From a virus: DNA of 64,000 nucleotides. The translations under genes were made by a program, and so were the position numbers. Below are positions 40,766 through 48,143 of the stretch, piece by piece (the first letter of the stretch is position 1; every line of letters starts with the position of its first letter). A model generated the notes under the pieces. The model was given only the letters and a program-made list of their open reading frames with translations. It did not search any database and was not told the origin of the DNA. Location: the IMG/VR virus record IMGVR_UViG_3300042691_050360, positions 62,001 through 126,000 of that record; one strand, 5' to 3'.

Positions 40766-40770
40766 AACTT

Positions 40771-40776
40771 TTTATA
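40771..40776 (-). promoter_or_regulatory. -10-like box TATAAA, leaderless type
   Basis: TATAAA preceded by CG on the minus strand ends 5 nt before ATG 40765 and would drive the two-gene deaminase unit. Confidence 0.6.
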
Positions 40777-40821
40777 CGCTTTAGATGGAGGTTTTTCGGG
40801 CAAAAATAGGAAATTCAGATT

Positions 40822-41154
40822 GTGTGGTATAGGTATTCACAACAGCAAATTCTACCTCCAGTCCATGAAGGTTGCCATTGCTATATAGAAACCCTTCCCA
40901 GCGGAAACACAATCTGGCAATTTTCTGGAAATACTTGTGACACCTGCAAGGCACTAGCTAGAGAATATAACAGCAAGCAAAACTCAATAATTAATGAGCC
41001 AGCCCAAATAGATCCAGTTATTCCTGAGCCACCAGCTGTCATGGAAGATCCTGTGGAGCAACCTGAAGAAGAACCAGTAGCAGAAGATCCCACCACCCAG
41101 CCTATGCTATTTAGAAATCTCAGATATACACCTAAAAAGTTTTACAATCTATAG
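40822..41154 (+). CDS. Small protein with MuF-like C-terminal cysteine motif
   Basis: This 110-residue protein starts at GTG 40822 (MWYRYSQQQ). It contains PPVHEGCHCYIETLPSG followed by W and CDTCK, which resembles the end of MuF/SPP1-gp7-type head proteins (P-P-x-H-x-x-C-R-C). The second half is a Pro/Glu-rich disordered tail. It could be a detached MuF-type zinc module. The start codon lies inside a copy of CAGATTGTGT (40816-40825); another copy follows at 40907. The start shares GTGTGGTAT with the PHP-like gene at 33469. Confidence 0.55.
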   Translation: MWYRYSQQQILPPVHEGCHCYIETLPSGNTIWQFSGNTCDTCKALAREYNSKQNSIINEPAQIDPVIPEPPAVMEDPVEQPEEEPVAEDPTTQPMLFRNLRYTPKKFYNL

Positions 41155-41165
41155 TTTGTCAAATT

Positions 41166-41426
41166 TTAATTCTTTTCGCCGCCAAAAAGTTCTATATACT
41201 CCGGGTATTCGTCGAGCTTAGACCTTAAAATATGCAATCTCGCCCGCGACTCTTCAATTGTCTTCACATTCAGAACTTCTTGCAAGGCAGCCCTGAGCCT
41301 TTGATCATTCACGATTAGCCTCCAATTATCTTTGTATTGCGGAAATAAGAGTTGCTCAAGGATCTTAGTGACACTTTCATCCTCAGATAGTGTTCTTTTT
41401 CTGTCGTAAAATTCTTCTCTTGTCAT
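41166..41426 (-). CDS. Small hypothetical helical protein
   Basis: This protein is 86 residues from ATG 41426 (MTREEFYDRKRTLSEDESV). The frame continues upstream to 41516 but would run into the tRNA-Ala gene; TATATA (41432-41437) 5 nt before ATG 41426 supports the shorter form. It is all helical and ends with YIELFGGEKN. No family is recognised. Confidence 0.65.
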   Translation of the reverse strand: MTREEFYDRKRTLSEDESVTKILEQLLFPQYKDNWRLIVNDQRLRAALQEVLNVKTIEESRARLHILRSKLDEYPEYIELFGGEKN

Positions 41427-41431
41427 ATTTT

Positions 41432-41437
41432 TATATA
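41432..41437 (-). promoter_or_regulatory. -10-like box TATATA, leaderless type
   Basis: TATATA preceded by CG on the minus strand ends 5 nt before ATG 41426. A copy of the 10-mer (41444-41453) lies 6 nt further upstream. Confidence 0.55.
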
Positions 41438-41454
41438 CGAATCCAGATTGTGTT

Positions 41455-41531
41455 TGGTGGAGCCGACGGGGTTCGAACCCGCAAGACTTCTGATTGCAAA
41501 TCAGACGCTTTCCCAAATAAGCTTCGGCCCC
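41455..41531 (-). tRNA. tRNA-Ala (TGC)
   Basis: Acceptor GGGGCCG/CGGCTCC, anticodon arm TCTGA-TTTGCAA-TCAGA, T arm GCGGG-TTCGAAC-CCCGT, discriminator A and CCA. Confidence 0.92.
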
Positions 41532-41537
41532 GAAAAC

Positions 41538-41614
41538 TGGTCAGTTAGGTGAGATTTGAACTCACACACCTTTGAGTCACAATCAAAGGGCTCTACCATT
41601 TAAGCTACTAACTT
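41538..41614 (-). tRNA. tRNA-His (GTG)
   Basis: Anticodon arm TTTGA-TTGTGAC-TCAAA gives GTG. Acceptor AAGTTAG/CTAACTG pairs except for an A1-G72 mismatch. T arm GTGAG-TTCAAAT-CTCAC and CCA are present. Confidence 0.82.
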
Positions 41615-41617
41615 GTG

Positions 41618-41694
41618 TGGTGTCGTGTGAAAGACTCGAACTTTCAAATTTCAGGTTCTCAACCTGTTGCCTCTACCAATTTGGCTAACACGAC
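41618..41694 (-). tRNA. tRNA-Leu (GAG) with short variable loop
   Basis: Acceptor GTCGTGT/ACACGAC, discriminator A, CCA, Leu-like D loop AAATTGGTAGA and anticodon loop TTGAGAA. The variable region is only about five bases, whereas bacterial tRNA-Leu normally has a long arm. Confidence 0.8.
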
Positions 41695-41697
41695 GTT

Positions 41698-41777
41698 TGG
41701 TACCAGCGGCGAGATTCGAACTCGCAAAAGCTACGGTTCTAAACCGTATTGTTGTACCATTCACTTGCCACGCTGGT
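41698..41777 (-). tRNA. tRNA-Leu (TAG) with short variable loop
   Basis: Acceptor ACCAGCG/CGCTGGT, anticodon arm TACGG-TTTAGAA-CCGTA, T arm GCGAG-TTCGAAT-CTCGC, discriminator A, CCA. The variable loop is again short. Confidence 0.82.
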
Positions 41778-41785
41778 AGAAATCT

Positions 41786-41870
41786 TGGTGGAGACAGTAG
41801 GACTCGAACCTACGAACCGATTAAAGCACTGGGTTACAGCCAGTTGTAATTGCCGCTATACGATGTCTCC
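41786..41870 (-). tRNA. tRNA-Tyr (GTA)
   Basis: Acceptor GGAGACA/TGTCTCC, anticodon arm ACTGG-CTGTAAC-CCAGT, long variable arm, T arm GTAGG-TTCGAGT-CCTAC, CCA. Confidence 0.93.
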
Positions 41871-41879
41871 AGAAAAACT

Positions 41880-41958
41880 TGGTCTGCGTGACAAGATTCG
41901 AACTTGTGTGCTTGACCTCCCAAGGGCCACGAGGTAGACCAGACTCCTCAACACGCAG
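41880..41958 (-). tRNA. tRNA-Pro (TGG)
   Basis: Acceptor CTGCGTG/CACGCAG, anticodon arm TGGCC-CTTGGGA-GGTCA, T arm ACAAG-TTCGAAT-CTTGT, discriminator A, CCA. Confidence 0.93.
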
Positions 41959-41967
41959 ATAAATTTT

Positions 41968-42047
41968 TGGCTGGATGAAGGTCGTCCTTAGTCATCCACT
42001 TACGGGTCACCACTTTGGAGAGTTTGATTTCAACCCTGGCACCACCC
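41968..42047 (-). ncRNA. Unassigned structured RNA at the head of tRNA array 2
   Basis: This stretch stands where the first tRNA would be, between the TTGACAATTAAATA block and tRNA-Pro, but no cloverleaf is found. Its 3' part is a strong hairpin, TGGATGA/TCATCCA with an inner AGG/CCT, followed by G and CCA, so it ends like an acceptor minihelix. The 5' part has only weak stems. Confidence 0.4.
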
Positions 42048-42050
42048 CGA

Positions 42051-42064
42051 TATTTAATTGTCAA
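42051..42064 (-). promoter_or_regulatory. TTGACAATTAAATA block before tRNA array 2
   Basis: The minus strand reads TTGACAATTAAATA, identical to 39919-39932. The bases upstream (ACGAACA) match boxA less well than in array 1. Confidence 0.55.
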
Positions 42065-42077
42065 TGTTCGTAAAAGA

Positions 42078-42113
42078 AAAACCCCCGAAAGATTTTAGTC
42101 CTTCGGGGGTTTG
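42078..42113 (-). terminator. Intrinsic terminator upstream of tRNA array 2
   Basis: CCCCCGAA/TTCGGGGG, followed on the minus strand by TTTTTCTTTT. It ends leftward transcripts before the second array, as in array 1. Confidence 0.88.
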
Positions 42114-42138
42114 CAGCTTGTCGATACGCAACGAGCCA

Positions 42139-42192
42139 CTACCCCGAAGAGGGGGCGAGTGCTGGATATAGATGGCTGAGCGTATTGATCAT
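42139..42192 (-). CDS. Possible 17-residue leader peptide of tRNA array 2
   Basis: ATG 42192 follows AGGAAC by about 8 nt and opens a 17-codon frame (MINTLSHLYPALAPSSG) ending in TAG. The end overlaps a CCCC...GGGG hairpin and a GTGGCT block also found at the end of the array-1 mini-ORF (GGGTAATGGCT). The peptides themselves differ, so translation rather than the product may matter. Confidence 0.45.
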   Translation of the reverse strand: MINTLSHLYPALAPSSG

Positions 42193-42258
42193 TTTTGTGT
42201 TCCTAAATTGTTTTACAAGAGTTAAGACGATTATTCCTCTAAGAAAGTTTCATCTTTT

Positions 42259-43182
42259 TTATTTTTTTCTAATTTTTTTCACAAGTTCGATAGGTTTTTT
42301 TTTAATTAGTTTACTTACTCTCGCGTCATTGTCAGAAACCTGCGGGTTGTTAGCATTTAAAAATTGTGAAAATGGAAGTTTTTTAATTTGTGCAAGATTG
42401 TGAATTTTGATTTCTCTTTGTGCCTTTTTTTGAATTTTTTTCAAAAAATTAAAAACAGGTTTAGTGTGCGAAATTTTTTGAAAAATCACTTCTTTGTACT
42501 GGGTTGGAAAAATGATTGTTTCCCTGTATGAATAAATTCCCCCGACATTTATTTTAAAATTGCCTTTAATATCTTCAAAAATCCAATCTTTATCAATGAA
42601 TGATCGAGCATTTTTTTCTAATTTACTCCACTCTTTTTCACCTTTCATTATAAAAGGATACTTGAATCTGCCAAAAGTTAAAAAATTGAGTTCATCTTCA
42701 CTGATTTTATTATTTTTCATCAACTTTTTTCGACTGAATTTACTTAAATTCGATACTTTTTCTTGAAAATATTCATCAGTTATGAAATTTGCCTCCTCAC
42801 CCCCAATCCTCGTGAAAAAAGGTCCTTCAATGGCATATAGTTTACTAACCCAATTATTTACTTTGATCAAAGTTGCAATTTTTTTATCATATAAGTATTC
42901 TTGTAAAGTTTTTTTATTTTTGGTTTCAGGTATGCGTGAATCTAAAAATGAATTAAATTCGCCGCTGACTTCTATACTATGACTGAAATTTGCTAATGCA
43001 AGCATTTCTTCTTTATATAATTCACCACTGAAGCCATCTATTATTTCTGGTATTCCAGACAGTTCAGATTCTAAGTAAATAATTCTTTTTTCTGTTTCAG
43101 CAAGCACTTCAGATTTTGTTGAAATATTTTTTTTGCTTTGTCTTTTTTTTGCTGCTTTTTCCTCAAACACAATTTCGCTCAT
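42259..43182 (-). CDS. Hypothetical basic helical protein
   Basis: This 307-residue protein is Lys/Glu/Ile/Phe-rich and mostly helical, with a low-complexity basic start (KKRQSKKN) and end (KKPIELVKKIRKK). A middle with FTRIGGEEANFITDEYF and YSYRETIIFPTQYKEVIF may be a small globular domain. No family is recognised. The gene is more AT-rich than its neighbours, with many poly-T runs on the plus strand, and could be an insertion. TATAAA (43089+100 = 43189-43194) ends 6 nt before the ATG. Confidence 0.55.
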   Translation of the reverse strand: MSEIVFEEKAAKKRQSKKNISTKSEVLAETEKRIIYLESELSGIPEIIDGFSGELYKEEMLALANFSHSIEVSGEFNSFLDSRIPETKNKKTLQEYLYDKKIATLIKVNNWVSKLYAIEGPFFTRIGGEEANFITDEYFQEKVSNLSKFSRKKLMKNNKISEDELNFLTFGRFKYPFIMKGEKEWSKLEKNARSFIDKDWIFEDIKGNFKINVGGIYSYRETIIFPTQYKEVIFQKISHTKPVFNFLKKIQKKAQREIKIHNLAQIKKLPFSQFLNANNPQVSDNDARVSKLIKKKPIELVKKIRKK

Positions 43183-43188
43183 ATGTTA

Positions 43189-43194
43189 TTTATA
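43189..43194 (-). promoter_or_regulatory. -10-like box TATAAA, leaderless type
   Basis: TATAAA preceded by TG on the minus strand ends 6 nt before ATG 43182. Confidence 0.55.
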
Positions 43195-43232
43195 CACAAT
43201 TGCAAAAATGCATGGAAAAAAGTTTCATCTTT

Positions 43233-44738
43233 TTAAATATTTTTTAAAAACTTTTTCCAACCAGGCCATTCTGATTTATAGATTGAGTGAGGATTGGCTG
43301 GAATATAAGATGGTTTGCCTTTTCTTTTGACTAGCCAATCTTCGCCAGAAGCCACCCCATTTTCTATCATCCATTTCTTGCAATCTTCATAGCTGACAAA
43401 AACAGCCTTCTTAGATTGCACCTTATTCGTACCAAGAAAATCTCCCCAAGAAACCCATCCGTTGTTTTTGTAAGATATATTTGGCTCAAAAGGAACTCCT
43501 AGCGGCCTCTTATCCTTCAATCCTTTAAAATCTTTGACAGATTGTAAACCTAAATCTCTAATAATAGCTCTTGCCTCTTCGAAGCTTAGAAAGTTTCTGT
43601 TGACTGCCGCCTTTCTTTCAAGTAGTAAATCTACAGCGATTCCATAATATGCTAAAGCGTTCACGAGCTCTATTTCAAGATTGTGTTTGTAGGTGATTTC
43701 AACCAATGGAATATTGTTTTGCTCACAATAATCCTTTTTGATTTTGTCTCTTTTCTGTGTTTGTTTCATGGCCTCTTCTCCGCCATAAAACTCCACAGGC
43801 ACGAAATGCTGAATTCCATGAAACTCAATAAGCAATCTAACTTTTTGGTCTTCATCCATAATTGCAATATCAAACGGCAATGGCCTTAAATCAACACAAT
43901 CTGAAAATGTGTATTGATGCAGATGCTTGATATCGTTTGACGCCAGGATGCTACTGATCGTTTTCTCGCCCACACTAACATTTCTCTGATACCCAAGAAA
44001 CTCGGGCCATCCCTCAAATTCTGGGTAGATCTCCCAAGGGTGCGACGGTACAGGTGTTGTTTTTTTATTTTGCGTGATCCATTTTTGAAATTCCATAATG
44101 GAATTTAATTTCAAGGAGTGGACAAACTTTATGCATTCTTCAAAAGATAAGTATTCTTTAAAATGGTAATTTCCATTACCTAGGAAATCACCCATAGAAA
44201 CGAAATCCACACCGTAAGTCTTTCTAGGAGACGCAGGTATATTATCCGGCCTTTCACTGGTTTTCACCCAGTCGTAGAATTCCCCCTCGTTGGTAAAGTT
44301 AAATTGAGATAGATACTCCTTGGCTTCTGAGTAATTCAGGAAGTTTTGATGCTTAGTGATATCCGCCACCCTATCTGTCCTGAAGAAAGCTCCCCATGAT
44401 TTCCACTCTTCCATATAGGTCTTATCAGGCCTCGTTGGAACCAAGCTGTTTAGCTTAAGTTTCCGCCAAGATTCAAATTTTTCTTTTGAGTTTATTCCTT
44501 CCCTGAGTAAATAATCACTGCACTCCGCATATGTCAAGAATTGCTTATCTTTTGCCGCTATATTTCCATTTCCTAGAAAATCGGGCCAGTTCAGGAACTC
44601 AACATAATCCCTATTTGGATTCCTCGGGATGCCAGATGGGATCTTCCCGTCTTTGAACAAAGAATAATACTCTTTGACCGATTTTATTTTCAGATTGTGT
44701 ATGATGGATTTTGCTTTTTCAAATTCTAAATACTGCAT
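43233..44738 (-). CDS. PD-(D/E)XK endonuclease embedded in six INT-type (phage-integrase-repeat) units
   Basis: This 501-residue protein has four repeat units of about 55 residues, then a nuclease, then two more units. Each unit follows a pattern like FLSFEEA-x6-L-x-L-x-S-x-x-(E/D)-(F/W)...IP-x-x-P-x-x-x-Y...W-x-(S/D)-(W/F)-x-x-FLG, as in the INT_rpt units found in phages and large viruses. The nuclease (about residues 250-370) has KTISSILASNDI, LPFDIAIMDEDQKVRLLIEFHGIQHF and ITYKHNLE, with Asp and Glu placed as in PD-(D/E)XK enzymes. The repeats probably bind DNA and place the cut, as in a homing nuclease. TATATA (44744-44749) is 5 nt before the ATG. Three copies of the 9-mer lie inside. Confidence 0.75.
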   Translation of the reverse strand: MQYLEFEKAKSIIHNLKIKSVKEYYSLFKDGKIPSGIPRNPNRDYVEFLNWPDFLGNGNIAAKDKQFLTYAECSDYLLREGINSKEKFESWRKLKLNSLVPTRPDKTYMEEWKSWGAFFRTDRVADITKHQNFLNYSEAKEYLSQFNFTNEGEFYDWVKTSERPDNIPASPRKTYGVDFVSMGDFLGNGNYHFKEYLSFEECIKFVHSLKLNSIMEFQKWITQNKKTTPVPSHPWEIYPEFEGWPEFLGYQRNVSVGEKTISSILASNDIKHLHQYTFSDCVDLRPLPFDIAIMDEDQKVRLLIEFHGIQHFVPVEFYGGEEAMKQTQKRDKIKKDYCEQNNIPLVEITYKHNLEIELVNALAYYGIAVDLLLERKAAVNRNFLSFEEARAIIRDLGLQSVKDFKGLKDKRPLGVPFEPNISYKNNGWVSWGDFLGTNKVQSKKAVFVSYEDCKKWMIENGVASGEDWLVKRKGKPSYIPANPHSIYKSEWPGWKKFLKNI

Positions 44739-44743
44739 ATTTA

Positions 44744-44749
44744 TATATA
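44744..44749 (-). promoter_or_regulatory. -10-like box TATATA, leaderless type
   Basis: TATATA preceded by CG on the minus strand ends 5 nt before ATG 44738. Confidence 0.55.
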
Positions 44750-44836
44750 CGCTTTAAAATCTAAAAACACTTTTCCATGAATGTGTTTTTTAAAAAAAAA
44801 TATGAAAAAAGTTTTTTATTTCAAATTTGAACCTGA

Positions 44837-46900
44837 TTACGAGGCTCCTCCCTTCCACAGCATTCTGAACATCCTGCTACGTCCGCCCGGCATAGCATAC
44901 TCTGGAACTGTGATCGATCCCATAATCGGTCTGACCGCAATCGGAAGCTTCTTGAGAAGCTCGTTAAATTCTTCCTTATACATATCTGCCGTGGTCTTGA
45001 GATTAGCTACAGCATCATACGAACCACTATCTGGATCCATAACTAATAATCTTCGCTCTCTCTGGTTCAGTCCAACAATAAGCTGTCTTAAGAGGTAGTA
45101 TGTCGCTCCAGATACCAGTGCTTGATCATACCAGAATGGCACACCGGCCACGGAGCTCATTTTATTTGTGCCAGGTTGAGAATTGATTGCTTGAAGGGCT
45201 AGATACAGTGCATTATTGATTTGCGTGTTCGTGAACATCTTGACATAATATGTCACTAAGATTGTGTCATATTCTTGTAGGCTCACAGGTTCGCCTAGTG
45301 AGTTGAAGAACATTAGTACACCTTGGTTATTGAATCTGTAGAATAGGCCACTAGGGTAGTTATCTAGTAATGAGCTTGGTGCACTAAAAGGGTCGCTAAG
45401 CGATTGGTCTAGGCTATTATAGAACCCTGTGTATGGATTGAGGACAAACATTGGTGATCTTTGCCCGTTGTTTGTCGAGCATGTTATTCTAACTTGCGGT
45501 GCTGGGTCTGTAACAATATCGCCGTAGGCAAGTTGAGCACTTGTTCTGTTATATCCAAATAATGGTTCTTCGTCATAAATCGGAACTCTAAGTAGTGCAT
45601 TGAGTTCATATAGAACTGACGACTTAAGCAAAAGCTCATCTCCGATTGTTGGCGGAATGGGGATAACGCTTGAGTAGTCAAGATTGGTTTGGACTATATA
45701 ATAGACATCTGCTGGATTACCTTGACCATCTATGTATTCATTTAGCGGAGCTTGCACTGATGCAAGGAATGTCAATGCCGTAGGTATGTATGTTATTCGA
45801 TTATTTCGGTCAATGACCATGATATTGAATTCATTGTCTTCCGCCACACCAATCGGTGTATCAAATTGTTGATATCCCACTCCTTGAGAGCCTACGCGGT
45901 TTGTCACTTGTCCTGAGATGGAGCTAGATTGATCCGTAGACACAATCTGGTAACCCACGCCATTAAATCCGTATGTGTCTGTATTCACTGTTAGATTGGC
46001 ACTAGCGATCACGCTTACATTACTATTGTATGTATCCGTGGCTACAATGATACCGAAGTGATTATAGATAATATTAGACCAAACAGAATCTTGCGTAGGT
46101 GCCATCACATAATTGTTTGACCATTGCGATGAGTTATTTCCGAGCGAAATATCACCATCATAAGCCCATTCGTAGACATTGTTCAGATTATCATATGCGG
46201 CAATTTTGGAGCTATCGTAGCAAGCAATTCCAATTAGTGTGGCTCCGCCTTCCACTCCATTGGTTGTGTTGATAATTTGCCCTCTGTTGCTTGTATTGAG
46301 AATGAAATTGCCGGTATATCCGCATCCATAAACTCCACCACCATATGTCAGGTAGACATTGTTATCATCCACTTCGATATATGAATTTGTGTAAATCCCA
46401 ACGCTCAGTCCAGTGATATCGTTGTAATTTATTGTCTTGACATAATTTAGTGTAGACACTCCGTAGTTATATATTCTTGCTTGATTGGCTTGATCGTATC
46501 CGAGAAGTAGATACTCTGTAGACCCTATTCCATATACTTTCAGGGTGTTGGGGAGAAATGCGGGCAAAGTTCCACCGGTGCTATTTGTGCTAAATATGGT
46601 GTTGAAATTCTCTTGTTGCTTTCTATAAACTACAAACTGGCTTTGAGTCATTAGGTAGTTGTATGTAGATCCTGCACCGATAGCAACTGGTCTTGTTAGT
46701 CTTTGTGTGGTTCCGCTCGTGGAGAGTGATGATACAACCAGGGGAAATCTGTAACCCGAGTTATCTATGCCTTTGAATATTAAAGATTGTGTAGTTGCAT
46801 AGTTTATATTTGGATCCCACGATACATACACGCCGGGGTTCCCGTGCGAATTATTGTATAGCCCAATTAGACCCTGTTGATATGGAACTGCACTTGGCAT
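44837..46900 (-). CDS. Beta-propeller-like structural protein with helical C-terminal domain
   Basis: This 687-residue protein has a first half of repeated short beta blocks, including FDTPIGVAEDNEFNIMVIDRNNRITYI. This fits one NHL-type blade (P-x-G-(V/I)-A...(I/V)-x-D-x-x-N-x-R-I), and other blades are more diverged. The second half holds LLKSSVLYELNALLRVP and a helical end with QINNALYLALQAINSQPG and QLIVGLNQRERRLLVMDPDSG, which looks like a neck or connector-type domain. A particle role is likely; portal-like functions cannot be claimed. TAAAGT (46907-46912) lies 6 nt before the ATG. Confidence 0.55.
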   Translation of the reverse strand: MPSAVPYQQGLIGLYNNSHGNPGVYVSWDPNINYATTQSLIFKGIDNSGYRFPLVVSSLSTSGTTQRLTRPVAIGAGSTYNYLMTQSQFVVYRKQQENFNTIFSTNSTGGTLPAFLPNTLKVYGIGSTEYLLLGYDQANQARIYNYGVSTLNYVKTINYNDITGLSVGIYTNSYIEVDDNNVYLTYGGGVYGCGYTGNFILNTSNRGQIINTTNGVEGGATLIGIACYDSSKIAAYDNLNNVYEWAYDGDISLGNNSSQWSNNYVMAPTQDSVWSNIIYNHFGIIVATDTYNSNVSVIASANLTVNTDTYGFNGVGYQIVSTDQSSSISGQVTNRVGSQGVGYQQFDTPIGVAEDNEFNIMVIDRNNRITYIPTALTFLASVQAPLNEYIDGQGNPADVYYIVQTNLDYSSVIPIPPTIGDELLLKSSVLYELNALLRVPIYDEEPLFGYNRTSAQLAYGDIVTDPAPQVRITCSTNNGQRSPMFVLNPYTGFYNSLDQSLSDPFSAPSSLLDNYPSGLFYRFNNQGVLMFFNSLGEPVSLQEYDTILVTYYVKMFTNTQINNALYLALQAINSQPGTNKMSSVAGVPFWYDQALVSGATYYLLRQLIVGLNQRERRLLVMDPDSGSYDAVANLKTTADMYKEEFNELLKKLPIAVRPIMGSITVPEYAMPGGRSRMFRMLWKGGAS

Positions 46901-46906
46901 AATATA

Positions 46907-46912
46907 ACTTTA
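46907..46912 (-). promoter_or_regulatory. -10-like box TAAAGT, leaderless type
   Basis: TAAAGT (TANNNT type) on the minus strand ends 6 nt before ATG 46900. It lies just beyond the terminator of the upstream gene. Confidence 0.4.
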
Positions 46913-46926
46913 CGGGATCAACAAAG

Positions 46927-46956
46927 AAACCCCTGTCCTTATGGGAGCAGGGGTTT
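46927..46956 (-). terminator. Intrinsic terminator behind 46981-47799
   Basis: AAACCCCTG/CAGGGGTTT, a perfect 9-bp stem with a 12-nt loop, followed on the minus strand by TTTCTTTG. The U-tract is short. Confidence 0.75.
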
Positions 46957-46980
46957 ATGGATCTTCGGGATTAACTTTAA

Positions 46981-47799
46981 TTACTCTTCTTCGCTGATGA
47001 TGATTTCTTCAGCAAAATCAGAATCATCGTCAGAGATATCAAGGTCTAGATCAACTGAGTCTCTTTTGTAAACATGATCTGATTCGTCGTATCCAATAGA
47101 GTCCATGATATAGCTCGTCTTCATTTCGATTTCGCCCTCGTCGGGTAGCATCATGGCGTCTCTGTTGAGCGTCTTCATGCTTGTTCTTACAACACCAGAT
47201 GAAGTATTGTTGCCGTCTCCCGTAGGTGTGGCGTAGTATGCTGGCTTCGATTGTTTTTCAGCGGCGGCTTGTCTTGTGCTAGAAAGTAAAGCGGGCACAA
47301 TATTTGGGTTGGATTCAACCATCGTCGAGAACTCTTCAGCAGTGAGTAAATCGCCTCTTTCTGTGGCAATGTTTTGTGCAATTTCAAAAGCCGTAACATA
47401 TGACATCGGGTGACTGGCTGTTCCAGTGATATCGATTGGGTCTTGCTTTTTCCTTCCCGTGAGCAAGTCAAAAGTATCCGCCGCGAACTCCTTGTCATCA
47501 ACCTTCATGTTTTTGTATTCGCTCTTGGTTTTCTGTTCGCGTAGAAGTTGCTTTCTTTCCTTCTCGTATTGAAGCTTGACAGTCTTTTCGTACTCAGCTT
47601 CATTAAGTTGACGAAGTGTTCCCTCCCGAAGCGAGTTCTTTAAGTTAGACGATCTTTTTATAATTATTGGGTCTTCCCAAGTAAGATCCTTAACTTCTCT
47701 CGGCCCCCATGTCATATTGATGTCACTGCACACATGATAGAATGGTGTAATGTTTTGAACAATAAATGACGGCCTTTCATCCACGGCTGAATTATCCAT
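46981..47799 (-). CDS. Hypothetical charged protein
   Basis: This 272-residue protein starts with a small folded part (PSFIVQNITPFYHVCSDINMTWGPREVKDL), then a long charged helix (LNEAEYEKTVKLQYEKERKQLLREQ), and ends in a very acidic tail (DLDLDISDDDSDFAEEIII). No family is recognised. The head resembles small phage proteins that bind other virion parts. TATAAT (47806-47811) lies 6 nt before the ATG, and a terminator follows the gene. Confidence 0.6.
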   Translation of the reverse strand: MDNSAVDERPSFIVQNITPFYHVCSDINMTWGPREVKDLTWEDPIIIKRSSNLKNSLREGTLRQLNEAEYEKTVKLQYEKERKQLLREQKTKSEYKNMKVDDKEFAADTFDLLTGRKKQDPIDITGTASHPMSYVTAFEIAQNIATERGDLLTAEEFSTMVESNPNIVPALLSSTRQAAAEKQSKPAYYATPTGDGNNTSSGVVRTSMKTLNRDAMMLPDEGEIEMKTSYIMDSIGYDESDHVYKRDSVDLDLDISDDDSDFAEEIIISEEE

Positions 47800-47805
47800 A
47801 ATTCA

Positions 47806-47811
47806 ATTATA
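47806..47811 (-). promoter_or_regulatory. -10-like box TATAAT, leaderless type
   Basis: TATAAT preceded by TG on the minus strand ends 6 nt before ATG 47799. Confidence 0.55.
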
Positions 47812-47825
47812 CATTAAAAATATAA

Positions 47826-48143
47826 CTAGCTGTCTCCGAAGAATCTTCCACCTGAATCAATGTCGAAGCAATGATAGTCATAATCGTCCTCTATGTAGTC
47901 ATTAGGTATTATGTGAGCTATTTCACCAATATCTATTTCGTCTTTCATCTTTTGCACAAGTTCTTTTTTTGCTTTCACTTCGCTACGAATTGCGGAATCG
48001 AGAGAGAAATTTTTAACATTCTCATAAGCCCACAGTATGTAACTCGGATCAAATATGATTACTTCTGACCATGCTTTTCCCTTGTGTTTTCCGAAGGCTA
48101 CGATGCTTCTGTCTATAGCCCCCTTTCGATTAGCTGGCTGCAT
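47826..48143 (-). CDS. DUF3820/exodeoxyribonuclease-X-tail-like small protein
   Basis: This 105-residue protein contains IVAFGKHKGKAWSEVI-x-x-DPSYILWAYENV, the pattern F-G-K-(H/Y)-K-G-x-x-x-x-x-(V/I)...D-P-x-Y-(L/I)-x-W. It is known from DUF3820 proteins and from the C-terminal part of some exonucleases, where it is thought to bind DNA. No exonuclease core is present here. The acidic tail is DDYDYHCFDIDSGG. The ATG overlaps the end of 48130-48312. Confidence 0.6.
   Translation of the reverse strand: MQPANRKGAIDRSIVAFGKHKGKAWSEVIIFDPSYILWAYENVKNFSLDSAIRSEVKAKKELVQKMKDEIDIGEIAHIIPNDYIEDDYDYHCFDIDSGGRFFGDS

Noticed and set aside
38282-41958. Suppressor or recoding tRNA in the arrays
   Set aside because: No anticodon CTA, TTA or TCA is present. 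TAG here is a Leu anticodon (reads CTA), and all genes use standard stops.
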